Positions 37,458 to 46,989 of a DNA stretch of 64,000 bases are shown here, piece by piece. The position numbers and the translations under genes are program-made. The notes below the pieces were generated by a model. The model was not told where the DNA came from. It did no database searches and worked only from the letters and a program-made list of their open reading frames with translations. Each line of letters begins with the position of its first letter. Position 1 is the first letter of the stretch. Source of the DNA: Snuella lapsa (GTDB taxonomy: Bacteria > Bacteroidota > Bacteroidia > Flavobacteriales > Flavobacteriaceae); assembly GCF_039539345.1 (NCBI RefSeq), contig NZ_BAABCY010000063.1, forward strand, positions 1 to 64,000, read 5' to 3'.

Positions 37458-37528
37458 ACCATAACATAAGTAGGTTAAGTTTATGGTAGATTTGGGGCAA
37501 AAAAGGTGAACTTCTGTTCGCCTTTTTT
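37458..37528 (+). ncRNA. Tandem small RNA, copy 2
   Basis: About 71 nt, almost identical to copy 1 over its whole length. The 5' hairpin is ACCATAAC (37458-37465) with GTT and ATGGT (37479-37487) and a bulged U instead of C. Linker AGATTTGGGG at 37488-37497; terminator stem-loop to 37528. A perfect TAnnTTTG box (TACTTTTG, 37445-37452) ends 6 nt before the predicted first base, so the 5' end is well supported. It starts 217 nt after copy 1. Confidence 0.75.
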
Positions 37529-37657
37529 ATTTTTGGACATCCTCTTTATTAAAAAGCAACCCTCTTTTTATAAAATTCTAAATCCGTTTAAGCTAATATA
37601 TTAGTAGTTGACCTAAATTTTTTTTAGGATCAATTCTAGATACATACCTTTGGGCTT

Positions 37658-37726
37658 ACCATAACATAAGTAGGTTAAGTTTATGGTAGATTTGGGGTAA
37701 AAAGGTGAACTTTCGTTCACCTTTTT
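37658..37726 (+). ncRNA. Tandem small RNA, copy 3
   Basis: About 69 nt. Same 5' hairpin and linker as copy 2; starts exactly 200 nt after it. The terminator stem changes from GTTCGCC to GTTCACC, replacing a G-U pair by A-U, and the loop changes from TTCT to TTTC, so sequence drifts while structure is kept. The -7 box is TACCTTTG (37645-37652). Confidence 0.75.
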
Positions 37727-37749
37727 CATTTAAACAACTTTTATGCCAT

Positions 37750-37783
37750 AAAAAAACGCCTAGAATAAAATTTCTAGACGTTT
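37750..37783 (-). terminator. Intrinsic terminator of sod
   Basis: On the minus strand AAACG and CTAGAA (37783-37772) pair with TTCTAG and CGTTT (37765-37754) around one mismatch, followed by seven T (37756-37750). It separates sod from the small RNA array, which is transcribed convergently. Confidence 0.75.
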
Positions 37784-37821
37784 AGTCTTCCTAACTATGT
37801 TCTTTATTTTAGAGTAATGCC

Positions 37822-38430
37822 CTATTTAGCTTCAGCATAACGTCTTTCAACTTCATTCCAGTTAATAACATTAAAAAATGCACTAATGTAGTCTGGACGT
37901 CTGTTTTGATAGTTTAAATAATAAGCATGTTCCCAAACATCCAATCCTAAAATTGGTGTACCAGCACATCCAACACCTGGCATTAATGGATTGTCTTGGT
38001 TTGGTGTAGAACACACTTCCACCTTACCTCCCTTATGAACGCATAACCAGGCCCAACCTGAACCAAATCGTGTTGCCGCCGCTTTACTAAAAGCATCAAT
38101 AAACCCTTCTTTAGAACCGTAGGCTGCCTCAATGGCATCTTTTAATTCTCCAGACAAATACCCTTTTCCTTCAGGGTTCATTACATTCCAAAATAAGGTG
38201 TGATTGTAAAATCCGCCTCCATTATTTCTAACTGCTCCATTGTCCATATCAAGATTTGCAAGAATATCTTCAATAGATTTCCCTTCTAAATCGGTTCCTG
38301 CAATAGCATTATTTAAATTGTTTGTATACCCCTGGTGATGCTTTGTATGATGTATTTCCATTGTACGTGCATCGATATGAGGCTCTAAAGCATCATACGC
38401 ATAACCCAATTCCGGTAATTCGAAAGCCAT
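37822..38430 (-). CDS. Superoxide dismutase, Fe/Mn type
   Basis: 202-aa enzyme converting superoxide to peroxide and oxygen. Metal ligands are His27 (EIHHTKHHQGY), His77 (FYNHTLFW), Asp164 and His168 (GLDVWEHAYY). Iron versus manganese use cannot be settled by eye. A TAAATTTG -7 box on the minus strand (38467-38474) lies upstream. It is convergent with the three small RNAs. Confidence 0.96.
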   Translation of the reverse strand: MAFELPELGYAYDALEPHIDARTMEIHHTKHHQGYTNNLNNAIAGTDLEGKSIEDILANLDMDNGAVRNNGGGFYNHTLFWNVMNPEGKGYLSGELKDAIEAAYGSKEGFIDAFSKAAATRFGSGWAWLCVHKGGKVEVCSTPNQDNPLMPGVGCAGTPILGLDVWEHAYYLNYQNRRPDYISAFFNVINWNEVERRYAEAK

Positions 38431-38548
38431 AATTTATAGTTTTAAATATTAGTATTTATTTTCATTCAAATTTACACATAAAAGCCTTTAATTAAAAATA
38501 ATTAATTGCTATCAAACCATTGATAGTTTTTATCTTGTATGCAAATTC

Positions 38549-41500
38549 ATGTTTATGCAAAAAAATCATTCTTTTACAATCTATAATGCTTCCGCCGGAA
38601 GCGGTAAAACATTTACCCTAGTAAAAGAGTACCTCAAGGTTTTATTTAAGTCAAATAATTACGATCAGTTTAAACGTATTTTGGCAATTACATTTACAAA
38701 CAAAGCTGTTGCCGAAATGAAAGAACGTATTATTGAAAAATTAAAAGCGTTTTCAGATGAATCTGTTATAGATTCCTCAGACAGCATGTTTAACTCTATT
38801 TGTGATGAATTGGGAATAGCTCCTTATACGCTACACAACAAATCAAAAACCTTACTTAACACAATAATACATAATTACGCTGCTTTTGATATTTCTACAA
38901 TTGATGGCTTTACCCATAAACTGATACGCACCTTTGCCCACGATTTAAAATTACCTCTAAATTTTGAAGTAGAACTCGACCAAGAATCTTTACTTAATGA
39001 GGCTGTAGATAGTTTAATTGCAAAAGCTGGGACTGATAAAAAACTAACTAAAACTCTTGTAGATTTTGCTCTTGAAAAGGCAGACGACGACAAAAGCTGG
39101 GATCTTTCCATAGATTTTAACAAAATAGCGAAACGTCTTGTTAACGAAAATGACATGCCTTTTGTAGAAAAATTAAAAGACAAAACGCTAGAAGACTTTA
39201 AATCCCTTAAATCGCATCTACAAAAACAAATCCCCCAAATAGAAAATAGCATTGTAAAAACAGCAAAAACTGTTTTAAACACAATAGAAAATGCAGGATT
39301 GGATTTTAACGATTTTACAAGAGGAACCCTCCCCAATCATTTTAAAAAAGCCTCCGAACTAAATCTAAATGGCCTTTACAGCAATAAACTAGAAACAAAC
39401 ATTAACGAAGGAAAAGGCATATACAACAAATCTTTAAGCCTAGATAAAGTTATCGCTATCGATAATTTGCTACCAGATATCGCTTTGTCTTTTAAAAGTA
39501 TCAAATCACAGGTATATTATTTAAAGTTTTTAAATTCTTTCTACAAAAACATCACGCCACTTTCTGTTTTAAATGCTATAAACAAAGAACTGACTTCTTT
39601 AAAAAAGGATCAAAATAAAATACTCATTTCAGAATTCAACGCCATTATAAGCAAGGAAATAAAAAACCAACCAACTCCTTTTATTTATGAGCGCCTTGGT
39701 GAAAAATTCAACAATTATTTTATTGATGAATTTCAAGACACCTCCGTTACACAATGGGAAAACCTAATCCCGCTTATAGACAACTCACTATCAAGCGGCA
39801 CTGGAAATACTATGCTGGTTGGTGATGCAAAACAATCTATTTATAGATGGCGAGGCGGCAAAGCCGAACAGTTTATTGACTTATTTAATGAGAAAACCAT
39901 TCCGTTTCAAGTTAAACAAACCATACAAGATCTTAAAACCAACTATCGCAGTTATAAAGAAATCATAAAATTCAATAATGGTTTCTTTAAATATTTGGCC
40001 GGCACCGCCTTTCAAGATAAAATCTATGAGGGTTTGTATGAAAAGGCCATCCAAAAAACTCATATAGAAAATGATGGATACGTAAACTTAAGCTTTCTGG
40101 ATTTTGATAAAGATGATGACAAAAATGAGCTTTACCCCAAAGCTGTTCTAAAAACAATACACAACTGTTTAGACCAAGGTTACCAGTTAGCAGACTTATG
40201 CATTTTAGTTCGCAAAAAAGCAGAAGGTATTGCCATAGCCAATTATTTAAGTCAAAATACCATTCCTATTTTGTCTTCAGAAACCCTACTGCTAAATAAC
40301 GCTCCTGAGGTTCATTTTATAAATAACATATTAACTCTATTAATCCAGCCAAAAAATAAAGAAGCAAAAATAACGGTACTTAACTTCCTGTCCGATCTAT
40401 TAAAAACCGAAAACAAACACGATTTCTTTATCCAACATATTAACCTACCTCTTCTTGAACTATTCAAGCGTTTTGAGGCTTACCAAATCTTTATCGACCC
40501 TAATAACTTGCTAGCATTGCCCCTTCTTGATATGGCCGAAACCATAGTTAGGGAATTTAAACTAATTAAAACCTCCAATGCCTACATTCAGTTTTATTTG
40601 GATGTAGTCCTCGAGTTTTCTCAAAAGAAAGGTGCTAATATTTCAGACTTTCTAGATTATTTCGATAAGAAAAAAGAACAGCTAACCATTATATCTCCCG
40701 AGGGACAAAATGCAGTTCAAATCATGACCATCCATAAATCAAAGGGCTTGGAATTTCCTGTGGTTATTTTCCCATATGCCGATTTAGATATTTATAAAGA
40801 ACAGGATCCTAAAGAGTGGTTTGCCCTTGACAAATCGCTATACCAAGGCTTTTCCCATACTCTATTAAACTTCAATTCAGATTTCGAACATTATGGAGAT
40901 GAAGGATTACGCATTTACCAAACCCATCGTTCTGAACAAGAACTGGACAACATTAACTTACTTTATGTTACCCTAACACGTCCTGTAGAACAACTATACA
41001 TTATTTCGAGGAAAGAAATAACGCCCAAAGGAATTGTTAATCCCAATAAGTATTCTGGTTTATTAATCAATTACTTAAAACATATTGGTATATGGGACGA
41101 TTCGCAATTAAGCTACTCTTTTGGAACAATAAATTCGCATAACCAAAAAAAAACTATAAAAAAAGAAGTTACAATTCAGCAGGATTTCATTTCAACACCT
41201 AAGGAAAAGCATAATATAAAAATTGTAACCAACGCAGCTTATTTATGGGATACCAATCAGCGAGAAGCTATTGAAAAAGGCAATCTTATACATACCATCA
41301 TGTCAAAAATACAAACTCATGAAGATGTAGATTCTGCTTTTAAAGATTTAGTAAATGCTTCCAATGTTACCCAAGAACAAGCTACTATTTTAAAACAGTT
41401 AGTCATTAAAATTATCGAGCACCCCACACTTAGCGACTACTACACTCCTCAATATAAAATATACAATGAGCAAGATATTATTAGCAAGCAGGGGTATATT

Positions 41501-41692
41501 TTAAGACCAGACAGAATTGTATGCAATAAAGATAACGAGGTAATAATTATTGATTACAAAACGGGCTCCGAGGACATAAAACACAAACAGCAACTACAAT
41601 CATACCAGGATATTTTAGAAAGCATGAAACTACGCGTTATAAAAAAAATACTTGTTTACATAAACAGCGACATACAAATAAAAACGCTATAA
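38549..41692 (+). CDS. UvrD/RecB-like helicase-nuclease (AddA-like)
   Basis: 1047-aa superfamily-1 helicase fused to a nuclease. Walker A is ASAGSGKT (GSGKT at 17-21), Walker B FIDEFQDTS (near 391), followed by VGDAKQSIYRWRGG, IMTIHKSKGLEFP and LLYVTLTRP. The C-terminal PD-(D/E)XK nuclease has IIDYKTG near residue 1000 and the QLQSYQ motif. Together with the AddB-like gene at 43.4 kb it probably forms the end-resecting helicase-nuclease for recombination. Unlike the usual adjacent addB-addA pair, ompA lies between them. Confidence 0.9.
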   Translation: MFMQKNHSFTIYNASAGSGKTFTLVKEYLKVLFKSNNYDQFKRILAITFTNKAVAEMKERIIEKLKAFSDESVIDSSDSMFNSICDELGIAPYTLHNKSKTLLNTIIHNYAAFDISTIDGFTHKLIRTFAHDLKLPLNFEVELDQESLLNEAVDSLIAKAGTDKKLTKTLVDFALEKADDDKSWDLSIDFNKIAKRLVNENDMPFVEKLKDKTLEDFKSLKSHLQKQIPQIENSIVKTAKTVLNTIENAGLDFNDFTRGTLPNHFKKASELNLNGLYSNKLETNINEGKGIYNKSLSLDKVIAIDNLLPDIALSFKSIKSQVYYLKFLNSFYKNITPLSVLNAINKELTSLKKDQNKILISEFNAIISKEIKNQPTPFIYERLGEKFNNYFIDEFQDTSVTQWENLIPLIDNSLSSGTGNTMLVGDAKQSIYRWRGGKAEQFIDLFNEKTIPFQVKQTIQDLKTNYRSYKEIIKFNNGFFKYLAGTAFQDKIYEGLYEKAIQKTHIENDGYVNLSFLDFDKDDDKNELYPKAVLKTIHNCLDQGYQLADLCILVRKKAEGIAIANYLSQNTIPILSSETLLLNNAPEVHFINNILTLLIQPKNKEAKITVLNFLSDLLKTENKHDFFIQHINLPLLELFKRFEAYQIFIDPNNLLALPLLDMAETIVREFKLIKTSNAYIQFYLDVVLEFSQKKGANISDFLDYFDKKKEQLTIISPEGQNAVQIMTIHKSKGLEFPVVIFPYADLDIYKEQDPKEWFALDKSLYQGFSHTLLNFNSDFEHYGDEGLRIYQTHRSEQELDNINLLYVTLTRPVEQLYIISRKEITPKGIVNPNKYSGLLINYLKHIGIWDDSQLSYSFGTINSHNQKKTIKKEVTIQQDFISTPKEKHNIKIVTNAAYLWDTNQREAIEKGNLIHTIMSKIQTHEDVDSAFKDLVNASNVTQEQATILKQLVIKIIEHPTLSDYYTPQYKIYNEQDIISKQGYILRPDRIVCNKDNEVIIIDYKTGSEDIKHKQQLQSYQDILESMKLRVIKKILVYINSDIQIKTL

Positions 41693-41858
41693 ATTTGTAA
41701 AACACATACTTTAAACGTACTATTGTATCTGGAATAGGCATAAAATATTCTGCTATTAAATGCTTTCATCGCGGTGGGAAAAACACCAAATATTATCTAA
41801 AACCATTCTGAACTACAAATAAATAGCACGAAATTGTCAATAATTTTATACATTTAGC

Positions 41859-41889
41859 TTTGTTAATAACATTTAACAACTTACTTTTG
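41859..41889 (+). promoter_or_regulatory. Strong Bacteroidota-type promoter of ompA
   Basis: Perfect -33 TTTG (41859-41862), 19-nt spacer, and perfect -7 TACTTTTG (41882-41889). The start codon at 41925 gives a leader of about 30 nt. One of the best promoter matches in the window, fitting an abundant outer-membrane protein. Confidence 0.75.
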
Positions 41890-41924
41890 TTTACAATTAA
41901 CACTTAAAAATTAAACTTTTGAAT

Positions 41925-43280
41925 ATGAAAAATCTTAGCAGATTAATGTTCGCTATGTTGCTTGTACTTGGTTATAGCAACGCTAATGCGCAAGACAAAA
42001 ACAACCCATGGCAAATTAACATTGGGGCAAACGCAGTTGACTTCTATCCTACAGGAGAAGATGGGCAAGGTGAAATCTTTGATGAATACTTTAACGTCAC
42101 AGACCACTGGAATATATTACCATCTTTATCTACAATCTCCGTTTCTAAATACTTAGGTGACGGATTCTCTTTTGGAGTTGCTGGTTCATTAAACAAAATT
42201 GAGAACTGGGGAGATACTGCTGTTGATGATTTATCTTACTATGGAGTAGATGGAACCATCAAGTATAGCCTTGGAGAATTAATTGGATGTGACACATTCG
42301 AGCCTTATTTAGGCGTTGGTGGTGGTTACACTTGGGTTGATGAAATTGGTGCCGGTACTTTAAACGGAACTTTAGGATTCAACTTATGGTTCAACGACAA
42401 CATTGGTCTTACTTTTCAATCTGCATACAAACATGCATTCGAAGATTATTTAGCTACACATTTTCAGCATTCAGCTGGTATCTCTATTAAATTTGGAGGT
42501 GCTGATACTGACGGTGATGGCATCTACGACAAAGACGATGCTTGTCCAGATGTTGCTGGTTTAGAAGCTTTCAACGGATGTCCTGATACTGATGGTGATG
42601 GCATCGAAGACAGTAAAGATTCTTGTCCTAACGAAGCTGGTTTAGCTGAGTTAAACGGATGTCCTGACACTGATGGTGATGGTATCGCTGATAAAGATGA
42701 TAACTGTCCTACTGTTGCTGGTTTAAAAGCTTTATCTGGTTGTCCAGATGCTGACGGTGACGGTGTAACTGATGCTGATGACAAATGTCCTAACACAGCT
42801 GGTCCTGCTGCTAACAAAGGGTGTCCATGGCCAGATACTGACGGTGACGGTGTATTAGACAAAGACGATAAGTGTCCTGACGTAAAAGGAACTGTAGCTA
42901 ATAACGGTTGTCCAGAAGTAACTGCTGAAGTTCAAAAAACATTGAACGAATATGCTAAAACTATTTTGTTCGACACTGGTAAATCTACAATTAAAGCGCA
43001 ATCTGCAGCTGTATTAAAAGATATTATTAGCATTTTAAAGGAGTACCCAACTGCTAAATTTACAGTAGAAGGTCATACAGATAGCACTGGTAGCGATGCT
43101 ACTAACCAAAAATTATCTGATGCTAGAGCTAATGCTGTTAAAGAATACTTAGTAGAAAATGGTATCAATGAGTTTAGATTATCTGCTCTTGGTTATGGTG
43201 AGTCTAAACCAATAGACACTAACAAAACTAGAGCTGGTAGAGCTAATAACAGACGTGTAGAAATTAACTTAGCTAAATAA
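41925..43280 (+). CDS. ompA: OmpA-family porin-like protein with TSP3 repeats
   Basis: Outer-membrane protein of 451 aa. An in-frame TTG at 41919 exists, but ATG at 41925 (MKNLSRLMFAMLLVLGYSNANAQ) gives a normal signal peptide. An N-terminal beta-barrel (to about residue 190) is followed by five calcium-binding thrombospondin type-3 repeats (DTDGDGIYDKDDACPD and variants, residues about 193-330), then an OmpA peptidoglycan-binding domain (FDTGKSTIKAQS, VEGHTDSTGS, NNRRVEINL). It has its own strong promoter and terminator, so it is an independent unit set between the two Add-like genes. Confidence 0.95.
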   Translation: MKNLSRLMFAMLLVLGYSNANAQDKNNPWQINIGANAVDFYPTGEDGQGEIFDEYFNVTDHWNILPSLSTISVSKYLGDGFSFGVAGSLNKIENWGDTAVDDLSYYGVDGTIKYSLGELIGCDTFEPYLGVGGGYTWVDEIGAGTLNGTLGFNLWFNDNIGLTFQSAYKHAFEDYLATHFQHSAGISIKFGGADTDGDGIYDKDDACPDVAGLEAFNGCPDTDGDGIEDSKDSCPNEAGLAELNGCPDTDGDGIADKDDNCPTVAGLKALSGCPDADGDGVTDADDKCPNTAGPAANKGCPWPDTDGDGVLDKDDKCPDVKGTVANNGCPEVTAEVQKTLNEYAKTILFDTGKSTIKAQSAAVLKDIISILKEYPTAKFTVEGHTDSTGSDATNQKLSDARANAVKEYLVENGINEFRLSALGYGESKPIDTNKTRAGRANNRRVEINLAK

Positions 43281-43312
43281 GAAAACCCTTTTTTAGTATT
43301 TTAAATAAGTTT

Positions 43313-43344
43313 AAAAAACGCTTCGGATATCCGAAGCGTTTTTT
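43313..43344 (+). terminator. Intrinsic terminator of ompA
   Basis: A perfect 32-nt palindrome with core CGCTTCGGATATCCGAAGCG flanked by AAAAAA and TTTTTT. It ends only 11 bases before the ATG of the AddB-like gene, so it may also influence that gene's translation. Confidence 0.9.
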
Positions 43345-43355
43345 ATTTTTATAAC

Positions 43356-46121
43356 ATGACAACTTTCATTTTTGATGTTCTAAAAGATTTACAGAACAAT
43401 AATGTAGCCCTATCCAATATTACCTTTATTTTACCCAGTAAACGTGCTGGCCTATTTTTAAAGCACCAACTGGCTCAGATTACCGAGCAAACCTTTTTCT
43501 CTCCAGACATTATAAGTATTGAGGAGTTTGTTGAAGGACTTTCACAACTCAAAAAAGTAACGAATACCGAACTTCTTTTCGAATTTTACAGCACCTACGT
43601 TCAACATACAAATAAGGAGACCAGAGATGCATTCGAGCCCTTTTCAAAATGGGCGCAAATCTTACTTCAGGACTTCAATGAAATAGATCGATACCTTATT
43701 CCCCAAGATCAAATATTTAATTATCTAAGCGCCATAAAAGAAATAGAGCATTTTCATTGGTCTTTAGAAGAAAACCAAACAGATTTTATTAAAAATTATT
43801 TGACCTTTTGGAACAGATTAGATTCTTACTATACAAACTTTACCAAACGCCTTTTAAATAAAAACATAGGTTATCAAGGGCTTATTTACAGGCAGGCCGT
43901 TAAAATGTTAGAACCTTACATTGAAAACAATGCAAACAAGCAACATGTATTTTTAGGTTTCAACGCACTTAATACTGCAGAAGAAACTATTATCCAGACT
44001 TTGCTCCAAAAAAAAATGGCAAAGACTTATTGGGACATCGATGCTGTGTTCATTAACAATCCGTTACATGATGCCGCCTTGTTTACAAGGCAACACAAAT
44101 CAGATTGGCCTTATTTTAATGAAAACACATTTAACTGGATAACGAACAACTATTCAAAACCAAAAACAATTTCAATTTATGGCGTTCCCAAAAACATTGG
44201 ACAAGCAAAACGTATTGGATCCATACTCAATAAAATAAAAAGAGAAAACAAAACACTACAAAACACTGCTGTTGTTTTAGGAGATGAAAACCTTTTAATT
44301 CCAGTATTAAACGCGCTACCAGAATCAGTAGGCCCTCTCAATATCACTATGGGCTTTCCTTTGCAGTCTATACCTCTGGCTTCTCTATTTGAAATTGTAT
44401 TCCATATTCATAAAAATGCTTCAGACCGTTTTTATTATAAAGATGTTATTAACCTGTTATCACACCAATACATAAGGCCATTATTTAAAATAGAAGATAG
44501 TGACTATGCTTCAAAAATTATTGAAACCATAGACACTAACAATATTATTTATTTAACAACCGAACGCTTAAAACAAATTGCTGGAAGCTCTCATAGTTAT
44601 ATTGATTTATTATTCTCCGATTGGAACAAAGGCATATCCAGAACCTTAAAAAATTGCCAACAGCTTATACTGTCCATTAAAAATCATTTCGAGAAAAACA
44701 AAACCTCCAACCTGCTTTCTCTGGAATACCTATACCGCTTTAACGAGTTGTTTAATGAGTTAACAAGATTAAATTCCAAATACGAACATATTCATGATCT
44801 TAATGCTTTATATAGTATTTACAAAGAGCTTTTAAGCTCCGAAACTTTAAATTTTCAAGGGGAGCCCTTGGAAGGATTGCAAATTATGGGGATGCTGGAA
44901 TCTCGTGTTTTAGATTTTGAAACGGTTATAATAGCATCGGTAAACGAAGGTATACTCCCCTCTGGAAAGAGCAACAACTCTTTTATTCCCTTCGATGTAA
45001 AATTGGAAAACAAGCTTCCTACTTATAAAGAAAAAGATGCCGTATACACCTACCATTTTTACCGATTGTTACAGCGTGCAAAAAACATCCACATTACCTA
45101 TAACACTGAAGCCGATGTACTAACAGCTGGTGAAAAAAGCAGGTTCATAACCCAACTGGAACTGGAAGGTATTCACAACATTAACCATGAAATCATTACA
45201 CCACAGGTTCCTGTAATAATGCCAGCCTTAAACACTATTAACAAAACCAAAGCTTTACTTCAAGAACTTATTTTAGTAGCAGAAAAAGGATTCTCCCCAT
45301 CCTCCCTTACAAACTACATAAGAAATCCAATTGATTTTTATTATCAAAAAATATTAAAAATACAAGAACACGACAATGTTGAAGAAACCGTTGCCGCAAA
45401 TACTTTGGGAACGGTAGTACATAACACACTTGAAGACTTTTACAAACCTCTATCGGGTAAATTTTTAACGACCGAGTGCGTTAAGAATATGAAAAAAAAT
45501 ATTAGCAACACCGTTAAACACCACTTTAAGACCATCTATAAAGAAGGAGATATTACCAAAGGTAAAAACCTAATCATCTTTGAAATAGCAAAACGTTATG
45601 TATTGAACTTTTTGGATATGGAAATTCAGGATTTGGAAGCTGGCAACCAAATAAAGATAATTGCCATAGAAACCGATAATAAGGTAACGATAGACCTTCC
45701 CGAACTAGATTTTCCGGTTAGGATAACAGGGAAAGTAGATCGTGTTGATGAATACAACGGCATTACAAGAATTATAGATTACAAAACGGGACGTGTAGAC
45801 CAAAATAGTGTAGAAATTGTAAATTGGGAAGACCTTACAACAGATTACAAAAAGTTTAGCAAAAGCTTTCAAATACTTTGCTATGCTTATATGATGCAAC
45901 TATCGGGGCAAATACAACTTCCTATTGAAGCTGGTATTATATCCTTTAAAAACTTAAACCAAGGAATCTTAAAGTTTGCAAAAAAAGACCGAACGGGCGC
46001 TTATGCAAAAAAGGATATGTTAATTACCCAGGAAACACTTAACAATTTTGAAAAAGAGCTTAAACACTTAATTTTGGAAATATGCAACCCCAATATTCCT
46101 TTCATCGAAAAAGAGGTATAA
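43356..46121 (+). CDS. PD-(D/E)XK nuclease / inactivated helicase (AddB-like)
   Basis: 921-aa AddB-like subunit. The N-terminal domain shows TFILPSKRAGLFLKHQLA, an UvrD-like segment lacking a Walker A lysine loop; a helicase-like fold follows (GLQIMGMLESRVLDFETVIIASVNEGILPSG). The C-terminal nuclease carries the RITGKVDRVDEYNGITRIIDYKTG segment near residue 790-808. It is expected to act with the AddA-like protein at 38.5 kb. Start ATG 43356 lies 11 bases after the ompA terminator. Confidence 0.85.
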   Translation: MTTFIFDVLKDLQNNNVALSNITFILPSKRAGLFLKHQLAQITEQTFFSPDIISIEEFVEGLSQLKKVTNTELLFEFYSTYVQHTNKETRDAFEPFSKWAQILLQDFNEIDRYLIPQDQIFNYLSAIKEIEHFHWSLEENQTDFIKNYLTFWNRLDSYYTNFTKRLLNKNIGYQGLIYRQAVKMLEPYIENNANKQHVFLGFNALNTAEETIIQTLLQKKMAKTYWDIDAVFINNPLHDAALFTRQHKSDWPYFNENTFNWITNNYSKPKTISIYGVPKNIGQAKRIGSILNKIKRENKTLQNTAVVLGDENLLIPVLNALPESVGPLNITMGFPLQSIPLASLFEIVFHIHKNASDRFYYKDVINLLSHQYIRPLFKIEDSDYASKIIETIDTNNIIYLTTERLKQIAGSSHSYIDLLFSDWNKGISRTLKNCQQLILSIKNHFEKNKTSNLLSLEYLYRFNELFNELTRLNSKYEHIHDLNALYSIYKELLSSETLNFQGEPLEGLQIMGMLESRVLDFETVIIASVNEGILPSGKSNNSFIPFDVKLENKLPTYKEKDAVYTYHFYRLLQRAKNIHITYNTEADVLTAGEKSRFITQLELEGIHNINHEIITPQVPVIMPALNTINKTKALLQELILVAEKGFSPSSLTNYIRNPIDFYYQKILKIQEHDNVEETVAANTLGTVVHNTLEDFYKPLSGKFLTTECVKNMKKNISNTVKHHFKTIYKEGDITKGKNLIIFEIAKRYVLNFLDMEIQDLEAGNQIKIIAIETDNKVTIDLPELDFPVRITGKVDRVDEYNGITRIIDYKTGRVDQNSVEIVNWEDLTTDYKKFSKSFQILCYAYMMQLSGQIQLPIEAGIISFKNLNQGILKFAKKDRTGAYAKKDMLITQETLNNFEKELKHLILEICNPNIPFIEKEV

Positions 46122-46122
46122 T

Positions 46123-46989
46123 ATGATAATCGACAAAAATACAATCATAAAAACCCAACACGGCAAACCGATTTTAGTGGATCTTTTTTACCTGAAAAAC
46201 AAGCAAAATAAACCTATCGTAATCTTTTGTCACGGTTACAAAGGTTTTAAAGATTGGGGCGCTTGGGATTTAATGGCCAAAACATTTGCTAACGCAGGTT
46301 TTCTTTTTATAAAGTTTAATTTTTCCCATAATGGAGGAACCATCGAGCAACCCATAGATTTCCCGGATTTAGAAGCATTTGCCCATAACAACTACACCAA
46401 AGAACTTAATGATTTGGACACTGTAATCAGTTGGGTTTTTAAAAATAGCGTAATAAGTAAAGAAGGCAATCTAAAAGCCATTTCACTCATAGGTCATAGT
46501 CGCGGTGGTGGCATCGTTGCTATTAAAGCAGAAGAGGACTCCAGAATTAAAGCACTAATTGGGCTCGCCAGTGTTAGTGACTTTAAATCGCGCTTCCCAA
46601 CTGGAGAAGCATTTACATCGTGGCAACAAAATGGTGTTTATTATGTTGTGAACGGTCGGACCAAACAAAACATGCCTCATTACTTCCAGTTCTATGAGGA
46701 TTTTGCTAAAAATGAAGAACACCTTACCATCAAACGGGCCGTGTCAAAATTAAATATACCTTATCTCATTATCCACGGAGATGATGACAGCAGTGTACGC
46801 ATTGAAGAAGCTAAAGAGCTTCATAAATGGCGTCCTGACAGTACTCTAAAAATCATCGCCAACGCCAATCATGTTTTTGGTGCTTCGCATCCTTGGGACA
46901 AACCTATATTGCCAGAACAGTTAAAAACTGTTATAAACCAAATAATCACTTTTATAAAAGACCTAACCTTCTATATAGAAGGAAAATAA
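46123..46989 (+). CDS. Alpha/beta hydrolase
   Basis: 288-aa cytoplasmic serine hydrolase. The oxyanion segment FCHGYKGFKDWGAWD, nucleophile elbow GHSRGGG, an acid in IHGDDDSSV and the histidine in NANHVFGASHPW are present. The substrate is unknown; relatives are acyl-esterases or peptidases. It follows the AddB-like gene by one base, so probably shares its mRNA. Its 3' end overlaps the convergent GH95 gene by 19 bases. Confidence 0.88.
   Translation: MIIDKNTIIKTQHGKPILVDLFYLKNKQNKPIVIFCHGYKGFKDWGAWDLMAKTFANAGFLFIKFNFSHNGGTIEQPIDFPDLEAFAHNNYTKELNDLDTVISWVFKNSVISKEGNLKAISLIGHSRGGGIVAIKAEEDSRIKALIGLASVSDFKSRFPTGEAFTSWQQNGVYYVVNGRTKQNMPHYFQFYEDFAKNEEHLTIKRAVSKLNIPYLIIHGDDDSSVRIEEAKELHKWRPDSTLKIIANANHVFGASHPWDKPILPEQLKTVINQIITFIKDLTFYIEGK

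Noticed and set aside
38875..39336. 153-codon minus-strand ORF
   Set aside because: Lies wholly inside the AddA-like helicase, whose frame is intact and has clear motifs.
42524..42862. Long minus-strand ORF with SPSVSGHP-type repeats
   Set aside because: It is the antisense of the five thrombospondin type-3 repeats in ompA; its repetitiveness mirrors that gene and it has no independent support.
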